The notes under the pieces: model-generated
What the model saw: only the letters and a program-made list of their open reading frames with translations
What the model was told of the DNA's origin: nothing
Databases searched by the model: none
Program-made: the position numbers and the translations under genes
Source: VGNY01 sp964549635
GTDB taxonomy: Bacteria > Chloroflexota > Dehalococcoidia > GIF9 > UBA5629
DNA length: 54,122 nucleotides
Reading direction: 5' to 3'
NCBI GenBank assembly: GCA_964549635.1
Contig: CAZJVJ010000010.1
Location: 1 to 54,122, forward strand
Shown here: positions 7,750-16,165 of the stretch, piece after piece
Layout of the letters: every line of letters starts with the position of its first letter
Numbering within the stretch: position 1 is the first letter of the stretch

Positions 7750-8259
7750 GTGCAAATCTTGACTTCGACCATAAAAGAACTTAGAGCCAAGACCGGTGCC
7801 GGTGTAATAGATTGTAAGAAGGCTCTAATCGAGGCGGAGGGTGATGTAGAGAAGGCAATTGAAATACTAAGCAAGCGTGGATTAGCTATAGCTCGTAAAA
7901 AAGCCGACCGGCTTACAAACCAAGGAATAATTGAAGCTTATGTCCACCCAGGAGGGCAGATTGCAGTACTGGTTGAAGTTAACTGTGAGTCAGACTTTGT
8001 CGCTCGTACTGAAGAATTTAAGGAACTAGCCCATAATCTGGCTCTGCAAATAGCTGCCATGTCCCCCCAATTCATCGCTCCAGACGACATACCAGAAGAA
8101 CAAAAACTAGACGTTAAACTAGAGGAAATATGCCTTCTATCCCAGCCATTCATCAAAGACCAAAATAAGACAGTCCAAGACATCATCGCTGAAACAATAG
8201 CCAAGGTTGGCGAAAACATCAAAGTACGCAGGTTCGTCAGATTTGAGCTAGGTTACTAG
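7750..8259 (+). CDS. tsf: elongation factor Ts
   Basis: 169 residues from a GTG at 7750 with AAGGAGATAAG before it. The N-terminal UBA-like domain (KELRAKTGAGVIDCKKAL) and the EF-Tu-contacting core (VEVNCESDFVARTEEF) are present, and the protein ends at FVRFELGY. It exchanges GDP for GTP on EF-Tu. The length is that of the short EF-Ts form, lacking the second core repeat and coiled coil of the E. coli protein. The stop is two bases before pyrH, so translation is likely coupled. Confidence 0.95.
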   Translation: MQILTSTIKELRAKTGAGVIDCKKALIEAEGDVEKAIEILSKRGLAIARKKADRLTNQGIIEAYVHPGGQIAVLVEVNCESDFVARTEEFKELAHNLALQIAAMSPQFIAPDDIPEEQKLDVKLEEICLLSQPFIKDQNKTVQDIIAETIAKVGENIKVRRFVRFELGY

Positions 8260-8261
8260 AG

Positions 8262-8993
8262 GTGACAGCAAAAAAGCCCAAATACAAGCGTGTCCTTCTC
8301 AAATTGAGCGGCGAGGCACTTATGGGGAAAAAAAGATTTGGCGTCGATCGTGGCGTTCTTATGCGAGTAGCGAAACAAATAAAACGGGTAAACGAGCTGG
8401 GTGTTGAGGTTGCTATAGTCGTCGGCGGAGGAAACTTCTGGCGTGGTACAGGAAACGAAGCTAAAGGGATGGATCGAGCTACAGCTGACTATGCTGGCAT
8501 GTTAGCAACAGTAATTAATGCCTTGGCGCTCCAGGACGCGTTGGAGAGCGAAGGGATTACCACTAGGACCCAGTCGGCTATTACAATGCAAGCTGTTGCC
8601 GAGCCTTATATACGACGGCGGGCCATGCGACACCTTGAAAAGAAAAGAGTGGTCATTTTTGCCGGTGGTACCGGTAATCCCTATATGACAACCGATACTG
8701 CTGCTGCCTTACGGGCTATTGAAATTGGGGCGGAAGTTCTTCTTGTGGCCAAAAATAGAGTCGACGGGGTCTACAATGCTGATCCACTCAAAAACCCTAA
8801 GGCAAGAAAGTTCGAGCGTTTGACACATAGGGACGCCTTGAATTTGCAACTCCAAGTCATGGACAGTACCGCCTTCTCCCTGTGCCAAGAAAACAAATTA
8901 CCCATAATAGTGTTTGACCTCCAAGGGGAAAAAAGCATCGAGCGTGCTATCTATGGCGAACATGTTGGCACAGTTGTGACGAGTGAGGAGTAA
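8262..8993 (+). CDS. pyrH: uridylate kinase (UMP kinase)
   Basis: 243 residues, bacterial UMP kinase of the amino acid kinase fold. Visible motifs are LLKLSGEALMG (phosphate loop), IVVGGGNFWRG, MDRATADYAGMLATVINALA, FAGGTGNPYMTTDTAAALRA, and the VDGVYNADPLKNPKA nucleotide loop. It phosphorylates UMP to UDP and is normally controlled by UTP and GTP. GTG start at 8262, two bases after tsf. The stop TAA (8991-8993) precedes the frr ATG by a single base. Confidence 0.96.
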   Translation: MTAKKPKYKRVLLKLSGEALMGKKRFGVDRGVLMRVAKQIKRVNELGVEVAIVVGGGNFWRGTGNEAKGMDRATADYAGMLATVINALALQDALESEGITTRTQSAITMQAVAEPYIRRRAMRHLEKKRVVIFAGGTGNPYMTTDTAAALRAIEIGAEVLLVAKNRVDGVYNADPLKNPKARKFERLTHRDALNLQLQVMDSTAFSLCQENKLPIIVFDLQGEKSIERAIYGEHVGTVVTSEE

Positions 8994-8994
8994 A

Positions 8995-9552
8995 ATGGTC
9001 GAACAAGTGTTGACTGAAATCGACGGCAAAATGCAGAAGGCTATTGATGCCTTAGCTCGAGACCTAGCAGCCATACGCACAGGCCGGGCATCACCAGCAT
9101 TAGTTGAACACATCAAGGTTAACTATCACGGCGTTCTTACTCCTCTTAACCGCATCGCCTCTATCACGATACCGGAGGCCAAAATGATACTTATCCAACC
9201 GTGGGATCGCAACTCTATCCGGGCCATTGAGAAGGCCATTCTTACATCCGACTTGAGTCTCAACCCGACCAGCAATGGCACATTTATACGCATCCCCATC
9301 CCAGCCCTCACTGAAGAACGGCGGAAGGAACTGATCAAGGTAGTACATAAAAGATTGGAAGAAGCGAGAGTAGAGTTGCGCAATTTTAGACGCGATGGCA
9401 TTGAAAAACTGAGGCAAGCGGAGAAAAATAAGGAAATATCGCAGGATCAATACACGCGAGCTGCTGACCAGCTCCAGAAGCTCCTCGATAATTTTATCTA
9501 CAGGGTCAATAGTATAGGGCAAGAGAAGGAAAAAGAGATAATGGAGGTCTAA
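8995..9552 (+). CDS. frr: ribosome recycling factor
   Basis: 185 residues from the ATG at 8995, preceded by GAGGAG inside the end of pyrH; a GTG at 8983 is in frame but lies on that ribosome binding site. It contains the RRF signature RTGRASPALVEHIKVNYHG, then LNRIASITIPEAKMILIQPW and the C-terminal long helix. It splits post-termination ribosomes with EF-G. In Dehalococcoides, as I recall, uppS follows here; in this window a 180-base gap follows instead. Confidence 0.95.
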   Translation: MVEQVLTEIDGKMQKAIDALARDLAAIRTGRASPALVEHIKVNYHGVLTPLNRIASITIPEAKMILIQPWDRNSIRAIEKAILTSDLSLNPTSNGTFIRIPIPALTEERRKELIKVVHKRLEEARVELRNFRRDGIEKLRQAEKNKEISQDQYTRAADQLQKLLDNFIYRVNSIGQEKEKEIMEV

Positions 9553-9732
9553 GGGCCAACTCAAGTTGTCAGCCGTTATCTCTCCTAAACTCAAATCGAC
9601 TGAAGACCAAACTATATCATTGGTCAGCCAAGCTCTATACTTGTTGTCACTCATGACATTTACTGCCAATTACATTTACCGCATTTCAGACATTTAGACA
9701 CCTAGAACCTAAGAGGATTCAACTAAAATTAA

Positions 9733-10536
9733 ATGATTAGACAAAGAATTATTACTGCTGCAATCGGCTTACCAATTCTTATCGCCATAATCTGGTTTGG
9801 GGAACCATGGTTCACAATCCTCATAGCTGCTATGGCTGGAATTGGTAGCTTTGAATTCTACCGGATGATTAATGCCCTGAAAATACAACCATTCACCTAT
9901 TTAGGCTTGCTTTTTGTAATACTGCTTGTCTTAAGTCCTCACTGTCCCTATTCCGTCACAGCACCATTTCTTGTCACAGCGATCATTGCTGTATCGGCGG
10001 TATGGATGCTTTTCATGAGACAAAAAAATCAGGCTTTCAATAACTGGGTATGGACGTTGGCTGGAGTACTTTATATAGGCTGGATGCTCAAACATTGGGT
10101 CAATCTGAGAAGCCTGGAAATTGGTAAGGAGCTGGTATTCTGGGCCATGTTCACCACCTTCGCCAGCGACACCAGTGCTTTTTTTGTGGGCAAAACCTGG
10201 GGTAAACGCCCCTTAGCACCAGCCATAAGTCCTAGCAAAACTTGGGAGGGTGCCTTAGGTGGGTTTCTGGCAAGTGTGACAGCTTCTTTAATACTCAAGA
10301 AAATGCTTACGCTACCTTTTAATTACTGGCAAACAGCTCTCCTAGGCGGTGTAATTAGCGCGTTCGCTCAGCTTGGCGACTTGGTCGAGTCGCTGCTCAA
10401 GCGGCATGCAGGCTATAAAGACGCAAGCAGGCTAATACCAGGCCATGGCGGCATGCTTGACCGCCTTGACAGCCTCATATTCACCGGTGTTGTAGTATAC
10501 TATTGCACAATGCTTATTATGTTAGTGACTTCATGA
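9733..10536 (+). CDS. cdsA: phosphatidate cytidylyltransferase
   Basis: 267 residues, polytopic membrane protein with about seven hydrophobic segments. The CDP-diglyceride synthase signature is clear: SDTSAFFVGKTWGKR, then ISPSKTWEGALGG, and near the C-terminus GDLVESLLKRHAGYKD and GHGGMLDRLDSL, which bind CTP and metal. It makes CDP-diacylglycerol for phospholipid synthesis. Its TGA overlaps the dxr start (ATGA). The upstream 180 bases hold no recognisable gene. Confidence 0.95.
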   Translation: MIRQRIITAAIGLPILIAIIWFGEPWFTILIAAMAGIGSFEFYRMINALKIQPFTYLGLLFVILLVLSPHCPYSVTAPFLVTAIIAVSAVWMLFMRQKNQAFNNWVWTLAGVLYIGWMLKHWVNLRSLEIGKELVFWAMFTTFASDTSAFFVGKTWGKRPLAPAISPSKTWEGALGGFLASVTASLILKKMLTLPFNYWQTALLGGVISAFAQLGDLVESLLKRHAGYKDASRLIPGHGGMLDRLDSLIFTGVVVYYCTMLIMLVTS

Positions 10537-11660
10537 AAAACATTGCTATTTTGGGTTCAACTGGCTCAATAGGGCAGCAAACTCTGGACATAGTCAGCAC
10601 TTTTCCAGACCAATTCAGGGTTGTGGGATTGGCTGGCGGGGAAAAAACTGACTTATTAGCCAGACAAATCGAGGAATTTCAGCCCTGGCTAGCATACTCA
10701 CCTTTTACGCTAGCCCTGCCTAGTAAGACAAAATTATGTTCTATGGAAGAGATAGCGAGCCATCCAGAAGTCGACATTCTTGTAGTAGCAACCACCGGCA
10801 AGATAGGATTGTTGCCAACTCTAGCAGCTATAAAAGCTGGCAAGAGAATAGCTCTGGCTAATAAAGAAATATTAGTTATGGCAGGGCAAATCATTATGGC
10901 AGAAGCAAGGAAACATGGCGCCAAAATCATCCCAATCGATAGCGAACATAGTGCTATATGGCAATGTCTGCGTGGAGAAAGAGCTGGAATATCTAAGCTC
11001 ATATTAACCGCTTCAGGAGGCCCATTCCATCATTATAGCCCGTCTCAACTCGCCGAGATTACCATTCAAGAGGCTTTACAGCATCCTACTTGGAAAATGG
11101 GCAGGAAGGTCACTATTGACTCAGCAACCCTGATGAACAAAGGACTAGAGGTAATTGAAGCCCATTGGCTTTTCAATATCCCCTTTGAAAAAATTGCAAT
11201 TATAGTGCATCCTCAAAGTATCATTCACTCCTTGGTAGAATTTGTCGATGGTTCGCTTAAGGCACAACTGAGTTTTCCCGATATGCGTATACCTATCCAG
11301 TATGCCTTAGCCTACCCTAAGCGGTTATCAAACTACAAGTTACCTCGTATCGACCTGACCGGAGTAAAATCATTGACCTTTGAACCATTAAACTATGCCA
11401 AGTTCCCTTGCTTTCGGCTTGCGCTAGAGGCGGGCAAAAGGGCAGGGACATACCCTGCTGTGCTCAGCGCTGCCGATGAAATAGCCGTAAAATTGTTCCT
11501 TGATTGCCAGATAAGGTTTTCTGACATTCCCACAATAATAGGAGAAACTGTCAGCTTACATCGGGTTGTAGCCAATCCAACACTCGATGATATTTTAGAC
11601 GCCGATCATTGGGCAAGAGAAACCGCACTCAGGTTAGCCAAGAGAGGTAGCTTATGTTAG
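10533..11660 (+). CDS. dxr: 1-deoxy-D-xylulose 5-phosphate reductoisomerase
   Basis: 375 residues from the ATG at 10533, which overlaps the cdsA stop. NADPH-binding GSTGSIGQQTLD begins the protein; ANKEILVMAG, PIDSEHSAIWQ, LTASGGPFH, PTWKMGRKVTIDSATLMNKG and EAHWLF cover the metal and substrate sites. It converts DXP to 2-C-methyl-D-erythritol 4-phosphate in the non-mevalonate isoprenoid pathway, as does ispG three genes on. The last seven bases overlap rseP. Confidence 0.96.
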   Translation: MKNIAILGSTGSIGQQTLDIVSTFPDQFRVVGLAGGEKTDLLARQIEEFQPWLAYSPFTLALPSKTKLCSMEEIASHPEVDILVVATTGKIGLLPTLAAIKAGKRIALANKEILVMAGQIIMAEARKHGAKIIPIDSEHSAIWQCLRGERAGISKLILTASGGPFHHYSPSQLAEITIQEALQHPTWKMGRKVTIDSATLMNKGLEVIEAHWLFNIPFEKIAIIVHPQSIIHSLVEFVDGSLKAQLSFPDMRIPIQYALAYPKRLSNYKLPRIDLTGVKSLTFEPLNYAKFPCFRLALEAGKRAGTYPAVLSAADEIAVKLFLDCQIRFSDIPTIIGETVSLHRVVANPTLDDILDADHWARETALRLAKRGSLC

Positions 11661-12724
11661 AAACAATAGCACTGACCGTTATCAGCTTCCTGGCTATGCT
11701 GGTAGTACTCATTTTTGTTCATGAGTTCGGGCATTTTATAACAGCTAAACTAACACATGTAAAGGTGGAGGAGTTCGGCATTGGTTTTCCCCCGAGGCTT
11801 TTTAGCTTCAAACGGGGCGAGACGATATACTCATTAAATGCCATACCTCTTGGCGGCTTTACCAAGATGTTAGGCGAAGAAGACCCAACTTTACCGGGTA
11901 GCTTAGCTGGCAAAAGCATTCCAGTCCGATTGCTAGTTCTAAGCGCCGGCTCAATAATGAACATTTTACTCCCCGTACTATTGTTCTCCATCAGTTTCAT
12001 GTTTCCACACAGCATAACGCTGGAAAAGGTACAGGTTAAAGAAGTAGCCTCAGGGTCACCCGCTGAAATCGCCGGCATTAAGCCAGGGGACACCATACTA
12101 GCAATAAATAACCGTACCGTCAAAAACCGTGCTGATGTCAGCTACCTTATACAGTTAAATCGTGGCAAGGAAGTCAAAATCTTGCTCTATAGTGATGAGT
12201 TTGGTCAAAAGGAGGTTCGTGTGATACCTAGGTGGAATCCACCGGAAGGACAAGGAGCCACCGGTATCACAATCACCGGAGTAGACAGTATTCTGACCCG
12301 CCAATCCTATCCTTTCTGGCAAGCGATACCCTTAAGCGTAACAAATTGCTGGGAAATCTTAGTCCTGTTCCGCAATGAAATGATAAGCTGGTTCGTGAGA
12401 GGAACACCTCCCCAATTAACCGGACCTATAGGTATAGCTGGACTCACTGGAGAGGTGGTTAAAGCCGGCCTTAGCCCATTTCTTCAATTAGTGGCTCTAA
12501 TCAGCATAAATCTCGCTGTAATTAACCTGTTTCCCTTCCCAGGCCTAGATGGAGGTAGGCTCATCTTTGTAATTCTAGAATGGCTTCGGAGAGGAAAGAG
12601 GATATCACCTAAACGAGAAGGTCTGGTTCATCTCATAGGTATTATAGTTCTACTGATGCTGATCATAGTTGTAAGCTATCAAGATATAACCCGGATTATT
12701 CAAGGAGGGAGTCTGTTACCTTGA
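11654..12724 (+). CDS. rseP: site-2 (RseP/RIP-type) membrane zinc metalloprotease
   Basis: 356 residues with the HExxH zinc site in the first membrane helix (FVHEFGHF), a single PDZ domain in the middle (VASGSPAEIAGIKPGDTILA), and the third zinc ligand in NLFPFPGLDGGRL near the C-terminus. Three to four transmembrane segments. These intramembrane proteases cleave anti-sigma factors or signal peptides. Its ATG lies inside the end of dxr and its TGA overlaps the TTG of ispG, so the whole cdsA-dxr-rseP-ispG run is translationally coupled. Confidence 0.94.
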   Translation: MLETIALTVISFLAMLVVLIFVHEFGHFITAKLTHVKVEEFGIGFPPRLFSFKRGETIYSLNAIPLGGFTKMLGEEDPTLPGSLAGKSIPVRLLVLSAGSIMNILLPVLLFSISFMFPHSITLEKVQVKEVASGSPAEIAGIKPGDTILAINNRTVKNRADVSYLIQLNRGKEVKILLYSDEFGQKEVRVIPRWNPPEGQGATGITITGVDSILTRQSYPFWQAIPLSVTNCWEILVLFRNEMISWFVRGTPPQLTGPIGIAGLTGEVVKAGLSPFLQLVALISINLAVINLFPFPGLDGGRLIFVILEWLRRGKRISPKREGLVHLIGIIVLLMLIIVVSYQDITRIIQGGSLLP

Positions 12725-13776
12725 TAGCGAGAAGGCCATCAAAACCACTAAGGGTGGGAACAGTAACAATAGGCGGTGATGCACCCATCGCGGTGCAATC
12801 GATGACTAAGACTGACACCAGAGACATACCTGCAACTATAGCTCAAATCAAAGAACTTACCGAGTGTGGATGCGATATTGTTCGATTAGCCGTGCCAGAT
12901 ATGGAAGCTGCTCAGGCCATTTCAACCATTAAGCGGAACACCTCGATTCCTATCATAGCCGATATCCATTTTGACTTTCGTCTTGCTTTAGCAGCATTAG
13001 AGGCTGGCGTTGATGGACTCCGCCTAAACCCAGGTAATATCTGCGACCGCGAACAAATTGCTAAAGTGGTGCTTGCAGCCAAAGAAAGACGAATACCTAT
13101 TCGAATAGGTATTAATGCTGGCAGCCTACCACCAGCCACAAAACCATACCATTCTATAGCTGAGTATATGGTCAGCGCAGCACTGGAGCAAATTTGCTTG
13201 TTTGAAAGCCTAGGCTTTGACTTGATTAAAATTTCTCTAAAAGCCTTTAATGTGCCCACTACTATAGAAGCTTACAGAACGATAGCTCCGCGAATACCTT
13301 ACCCGTTACATCTGGGCATAACTGAGGCAGGTCTTCCCAAGTCCGGTATTGTTCGTAGCGCAATAGGTATTGGCATACTGCTGTACGAAGGTATCGGTGA
13401 TACTATTCGCGTTTCGCTCAGTGCTCACCCTGTTGAAGAAGTAAAAGTTGCCTATGAAATTTTGAAGAGTCTTGAGATTCGTCAACATGGCCCCACGTTG
13501 ATAACCTGTCCTTCATGCGGTCGGGCTGAAGTAGATATAATTAGCTTAGCTGAAGCTGTAGACAGAGGTCTAAAAGGGATAACCAAACCTATCAAAGTAG
13601 CTGTTATGGGTTGTGTCGTTAATGGTCCAGGCGAGGCAAAAGATGCCGATGTAGGTATCGCCTGCGGCAAGGGTAAAGGCGCTATATTCAAAAAAGGCAA
13701 GGTGGTAAATATCGTAGCTGAAAAAGACTTTTTGAATGCATTGATGGATGAAATTAAGTCTATCTCGGACCAGTAA
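12721..13776 (+). CDS. ispG: 4-hydroxy-3-methylbut-2-en-1-yl diphosphate synthase
   Basis: 351 residues from a TTG at 12721 with GGAGGG upstream. IspG reduces MEcPP to HMBPP using a [4Fe-4S] cluster. The N-terminal barrel has PIAVQSMTKTDTRD and ADIHFDFRLAL; the cluster cysteines lie in TCPSCGRAEVD and MGCVVNGPGEAKDADVGIA. At 351 residues it is the compact two-domain bacterial form. It is the last gene of the tightly overlapping run; a strong ribosome binding site restarts translation at the next small gene. Confidence 0.95.
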   Translation: MIARRPSKPLRVGTVTIGGDAPIAVQSMTKTDTRDIPATIAQIKELTECGCDIVRLAVPDMEAAQAISTIKRNTSIPIIADIHFDFRLALAALEAGVDGLRLNPGNICDREQIAKVVLAAKERRIPIRIGINAGSLPPATKPYHSIAEYMVSAALEQICLFESLGFDLIKISLKAFNVPTTIEAYRTIAPRIPYPLHLGITEAGLPKSGIVRSAIGIGILLYEGIGDTIRVSLSAHPVEEVKVAYEILKSLEIRQHGPTLITCPSCGRAEVDIISLAEAVDRGLKGITKPIKVAVMGCVVNGPGEAKDADVGIACGKGKGAIFKKGKVVNIVAEKDFLNALMDEIKSISDQ

Positions 13777-13849
13777 CTGCTATTTTTAGGCCGTCCAAAT
13801 TTAGAAAATCAAGTATTTTGAAAACATAACAAATGCAAAGGAGGTTGCC

Positions 13850-14131
13850 ATGGATTATCCAGTAACCGTCACCATAGAATACCGTGAACCGTTATCAAGA
13901 CTTACAACTTTCTTCAGATGGTTTATGGTCATACCCCACTGGATTGTTCTGTGGGGACTTGGTATAGCTGCCTGTGTTCTCGCTTTTGTTGCTTGGTGGG
14001 CCATTTTGTTCACCGGCAAGTATCCTCAGTGGGCTTTCGCCCTTGTTGCAGGCTATGTTCGTTGGTACACGAGGGTAACTGGATATTATCTGCTTTTAAC
14101 TGACAAGTATCCGCCCTTTAGTATAGAATAG
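13850..14131 (+). CDS. DUF4389-type small membrane protein
   Basis: 93 residues. It starts with a short polar YPVTVTIEYREPLSR strand region, then FFRWFMVIPHWIVLWGLGIA and a long hydrophobic stretch, with AWWAILFTGKYP and a C-terminal LTDKYPPFSI. That sequence pattern is typical of the DUF4389 domain. Two transmembrane segments are likely. The function is unknown. AAAGGAGG precedes the ATG. It is inserted between ispG and proS, which are adjacent in relatives as I recall. Confidence 0.75.
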   Translation: MDYPVTVTIEYREPLSRLTTFFRWFMVIPHWIVLWGLGIAACVLAFVAWWAILFTGKYPQWAFALVAGYVRWYTRVTGYYLLLTDKYPPFSIE

Positions 14132-14184
14132 CAGGAGGCAAAGAGCCCATTTTTATCGAGGCAAAACAAATTTCTGAACAAACC

Positions 14185-15900
14185 ATGCGTCTTTCCAAAC
14201 TTTTCAGCAGGACGTTAAGAGAAATACCTGCAGAAGCCGACACCCTCAGTCATCAGCTGTTAATCAGGGCTGGAATGATTCAACAGATAGCTGCCGGCAT
14301 TTACTCTTATTTACCCTTAGGCTGGCGTGTGCTCAAGAAAATTGAGCAAATCATCCGGGAGGAAATGGACAAGGCTGGCGGACAGGAATTGATGCTACCT
14401 ACTCTCCAGCCACTTGAACTATGGGAGGAGTCCGGAAGATATCATTCCTTTGGCAAGACATTGTTCATTTTAGCCGACCGAAAGGAACACAGATTAGTCT
14501 TGGGACCAACTCATGAAGAAGTTATAACAGAGCTTGTTCGCCGCTACGTTCAAAGCTATCGCGACTTACCTCTGCTCCTTTATCAAATACAAAACAAGTT
14601 CCGGGATGAACCTCGACCACGCGGCGGGCTACTACGCGTACGGGAATTCATTATGAAAGATCTTTACAGCTTCGACATCGATGAGGATGGGCTAAATTCC
14701 AGCTATGAAAAGATGATTCAGGCCTACAAAAACATTTACTCTCGGTGCGGTCTATCAGCAGTGATGGTGGAGGCTGATAGCGGCGCTATAGGTGGCAAAG
14801 AGTCTCACGAGTTTATGCTTATTGCTGAGACTGGCGAAGATGAAATTATTCACTGTTCGCGCTGTGACTATGCTGCTAACATAGAAAAAGCTCAGGGTAT
14901 TAAGTCTGAACTCGAAAGAGAAATGGCTTTATCGATGGAGGAAATATCAACCCCCAACATCAGAACCATTGAAGAAGTAGCTGCGTTTGTTGGCGTGCCT
15001 ACAAGCCGTACCTTGAAAGCGGTCTTTTATTCAGCAGATGGCAAGCTAGTCTTTGCGGTGATACGGGGAGATATAGCAGTCAACGAAACGAAGCTTAAAA
15101 ACCTGCTAAAATGCTTGGAACTGCGTTTGGCTACAGAAAATGAAGTGCAAGAAGCGGGCTTGATAGCTGGCTCAGCCTCGCCAATTGGCATAAAAGGCGT
15201 CAAGACCATAGGAGACACCTCAATAACTTTAGGTTCTAACTTCATCGCTGGCGCTAACAAGCCCGATACTCATTTTAAAAATGTAAATTACCCACGTGAC
15301 TTTCAGGTTGACCTTATTGCTGACATTGCTATGGCTCGTCCCGGGGATAGCTGCATAAAATGCGGTGGCGTTCTCCTTTCCAGCCGTGGTATCGAGGTAG
15401 GTCATGTTTTTAAGCTAGGCACTTTCCTCAGTGAAAAGTTGAGGGCTTACTTTCTGGACAAAGACGGTAACTCCAAGCCAATTATTATGGGGTGTTATGG
15501 GATAGGACTTGGAAGGTTACTTGCAGCCGCAGTTGAGCAAAACCATGACGACAAAGGTATTATTTGGCCGATTGCAATTGCACCATATCATATCTACCTT
15601 TGCCCGTTACGTATGGAAAACCCTGAAGTCGCCAGCGTCGCAGAGAAACTATACCAAGACTTCATGGCTGCCAAATTAGAAGTTCTCTACGACGACCGGC
15701 ATGAATCTCCAGGAGTTAAATTCAATGATGCAGACCTGCTAGGAATACCTTTACGCCTGACCGTAAGTCCACGCACCTTAGAAAAAGAAAGTGTAGAGCT
15801 AAAGTGGCGCAATGATGATAAGGTGCGACTGGTATCTATCAGAGAAACAACTGCAATAGTAAAAGAAATGTTACAAACTTATAGCCAACTGACTAGTTGA
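14185..15900 (+). CDS. proS: prolyl-tRNA synthetase (bacterial type)
   Basis: 571 residues, class II synthetase with motif 1 around GWRVLKKIEQIIREEMDKAG, motif 2 FRDEPRPRGGLLRVREFIMKD and motif 3 GCYGIGLGRLLAA. The editing insertion of bacterial ProRS lies between motifs 2 and 3 (about residues 220-390, with TLKAVFYSADGKLVFAVIRG), and the anticodon-binding domain is C-terminal (from about 465). No clear Shine-Dalgarno sequence is seen immediately before the ATG; GAGG is about 25 bases upstream. The promoter of the cobalamin riboswitch begins at its stop codon. Confidence 0.96.
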   Translation: MRLSKLFSRTLREIPAEADTLSHQLLIRAGMIQQIAAGIYSYLPLGWRVLKKIEQIIREEMDKAGGQELMLPTLQPLELWEESGRYHSFGKTLFILADRKEHRLVLGPTHEEVITELVRRYVQSYRDLPLLLYQIQNKFRDEPRPRGGLLRVREFIMKDLYSFDIDEDGLNSSYEKMIQAYKNIYSRCGLSAVMVEADSGAIGGKESHEFMLIAETGEDEIIHCSRCDYAANIEKAQGIKSELEREMALSMEEISTPNIRTIEEVAAFVGVPTSRTLKAVFYSADGKLVFAVIRGDIAVNETKLKNLLKCLELRLATENEVQEAGLIAGSASPIGIKGVKTIGDTSITLGSNFIAGANKPDTHFKNVNYPRDFQVDLIADIAMARPGDSCIKCGGVLLSSRGIEVGHVFKLGTFLSEKLRAYFLDKDGNSKPIIMGCYGIGLGRLLAAAVEQNHDDKGIIWPIAIAPYHIYLCPLRMENPEVASVAEKLYQDFMAAKLEVLYDDRHESPGVKFNDADLLGIPLRLTVSPRTLEKESVELKWRNDDKVRLVSIRETTAIVKEMLQTYSQLTS

Positions 15901-15925
15901 TTTTTGACTGACGTTTTGATATAAT
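15897..15925 (+). promoter_or_regulatory. promoter of the first cobalamin-controlled gene
   Basis: TTGATT (15897-15902, overlapping the proS stop), 17 bases, perfect -10 TATAAT (15920-15925). Transcription would start near 15932, just before the aptamer. Confidence 0.7.
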
Positions 15926-15949
15926 CACGTTAAAAATTGAATAGTGTAG

Positions 15950-16048
15950 TTGGGGTGTCCTTGGGTGACCGAGGACTTAATTGGATAGCAATCCGGTGAA
16001 ATTCCGGAACAGTGCCGCCTGCTGTAAAAGTCAGAACGCCGGCCCCAA
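15950..16048 (+). ncRNA. cobalamin riboswitch, copy 1
   Basis: 99-nt compact cobalamin aptamer. The closing stem pairs TTGGGG (15950-15955) with CCCCAA (16043-16048). A GNRA-capped hairpin follows (TCCTTGG, GTGA, CCGAGGA). Then comes the conserved core: CCGGTGAAATTCCGG hairpin, CCGCCTGCTGTAA (the B12-box) and AGTCAGAACGCC. Copy 2 at 17298 has identical length and core but compensatory changes in two stems, which supports the structure. A terminator at 16106 follows, so cobalamin binding is expected to stop transcription before the binding-protein gene. Confidence 0.9.
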
Positions 16049-16105
16049 AGATTCACTGCCTCCGCGGAGAAAGGGGGCGGGATTTTCTTATTAATTAGAA
16101 GTTCA

Positions 16106-16135
16106 CCCCTGCTCCGTGTGGAAGCAGGGGTTTTT
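16106..16135 (+). terminator. riboswitch-controlled terminator, copy 1
   Basis: CCCCTGCT (16106-16113) pairs with AGCAGGGG (16123-16130), followed by TTTTT, located between the aptamer and the ribosome binding site AAGGAGG of the downstream gene. Consistent with an OFF switch by transcription termination. Confidence 0.85.
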
Positions 16136-16165
16136 GCTATAGAAATTCTTAAGGAGGCACTCTCC

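Noticed and set aside
9100..9669. 189-codon frame on the minus strand across frr
   Set aside because: Antisense to the well-conserved frr gene, no family motifs and no ribosome binding site.
16118..16165. Upstream start of the BtuF-like gene at 16118
   Set aside because: It lies in the loop of the riboswitch terminator; the ATG at 16166 has AAGGAGG.
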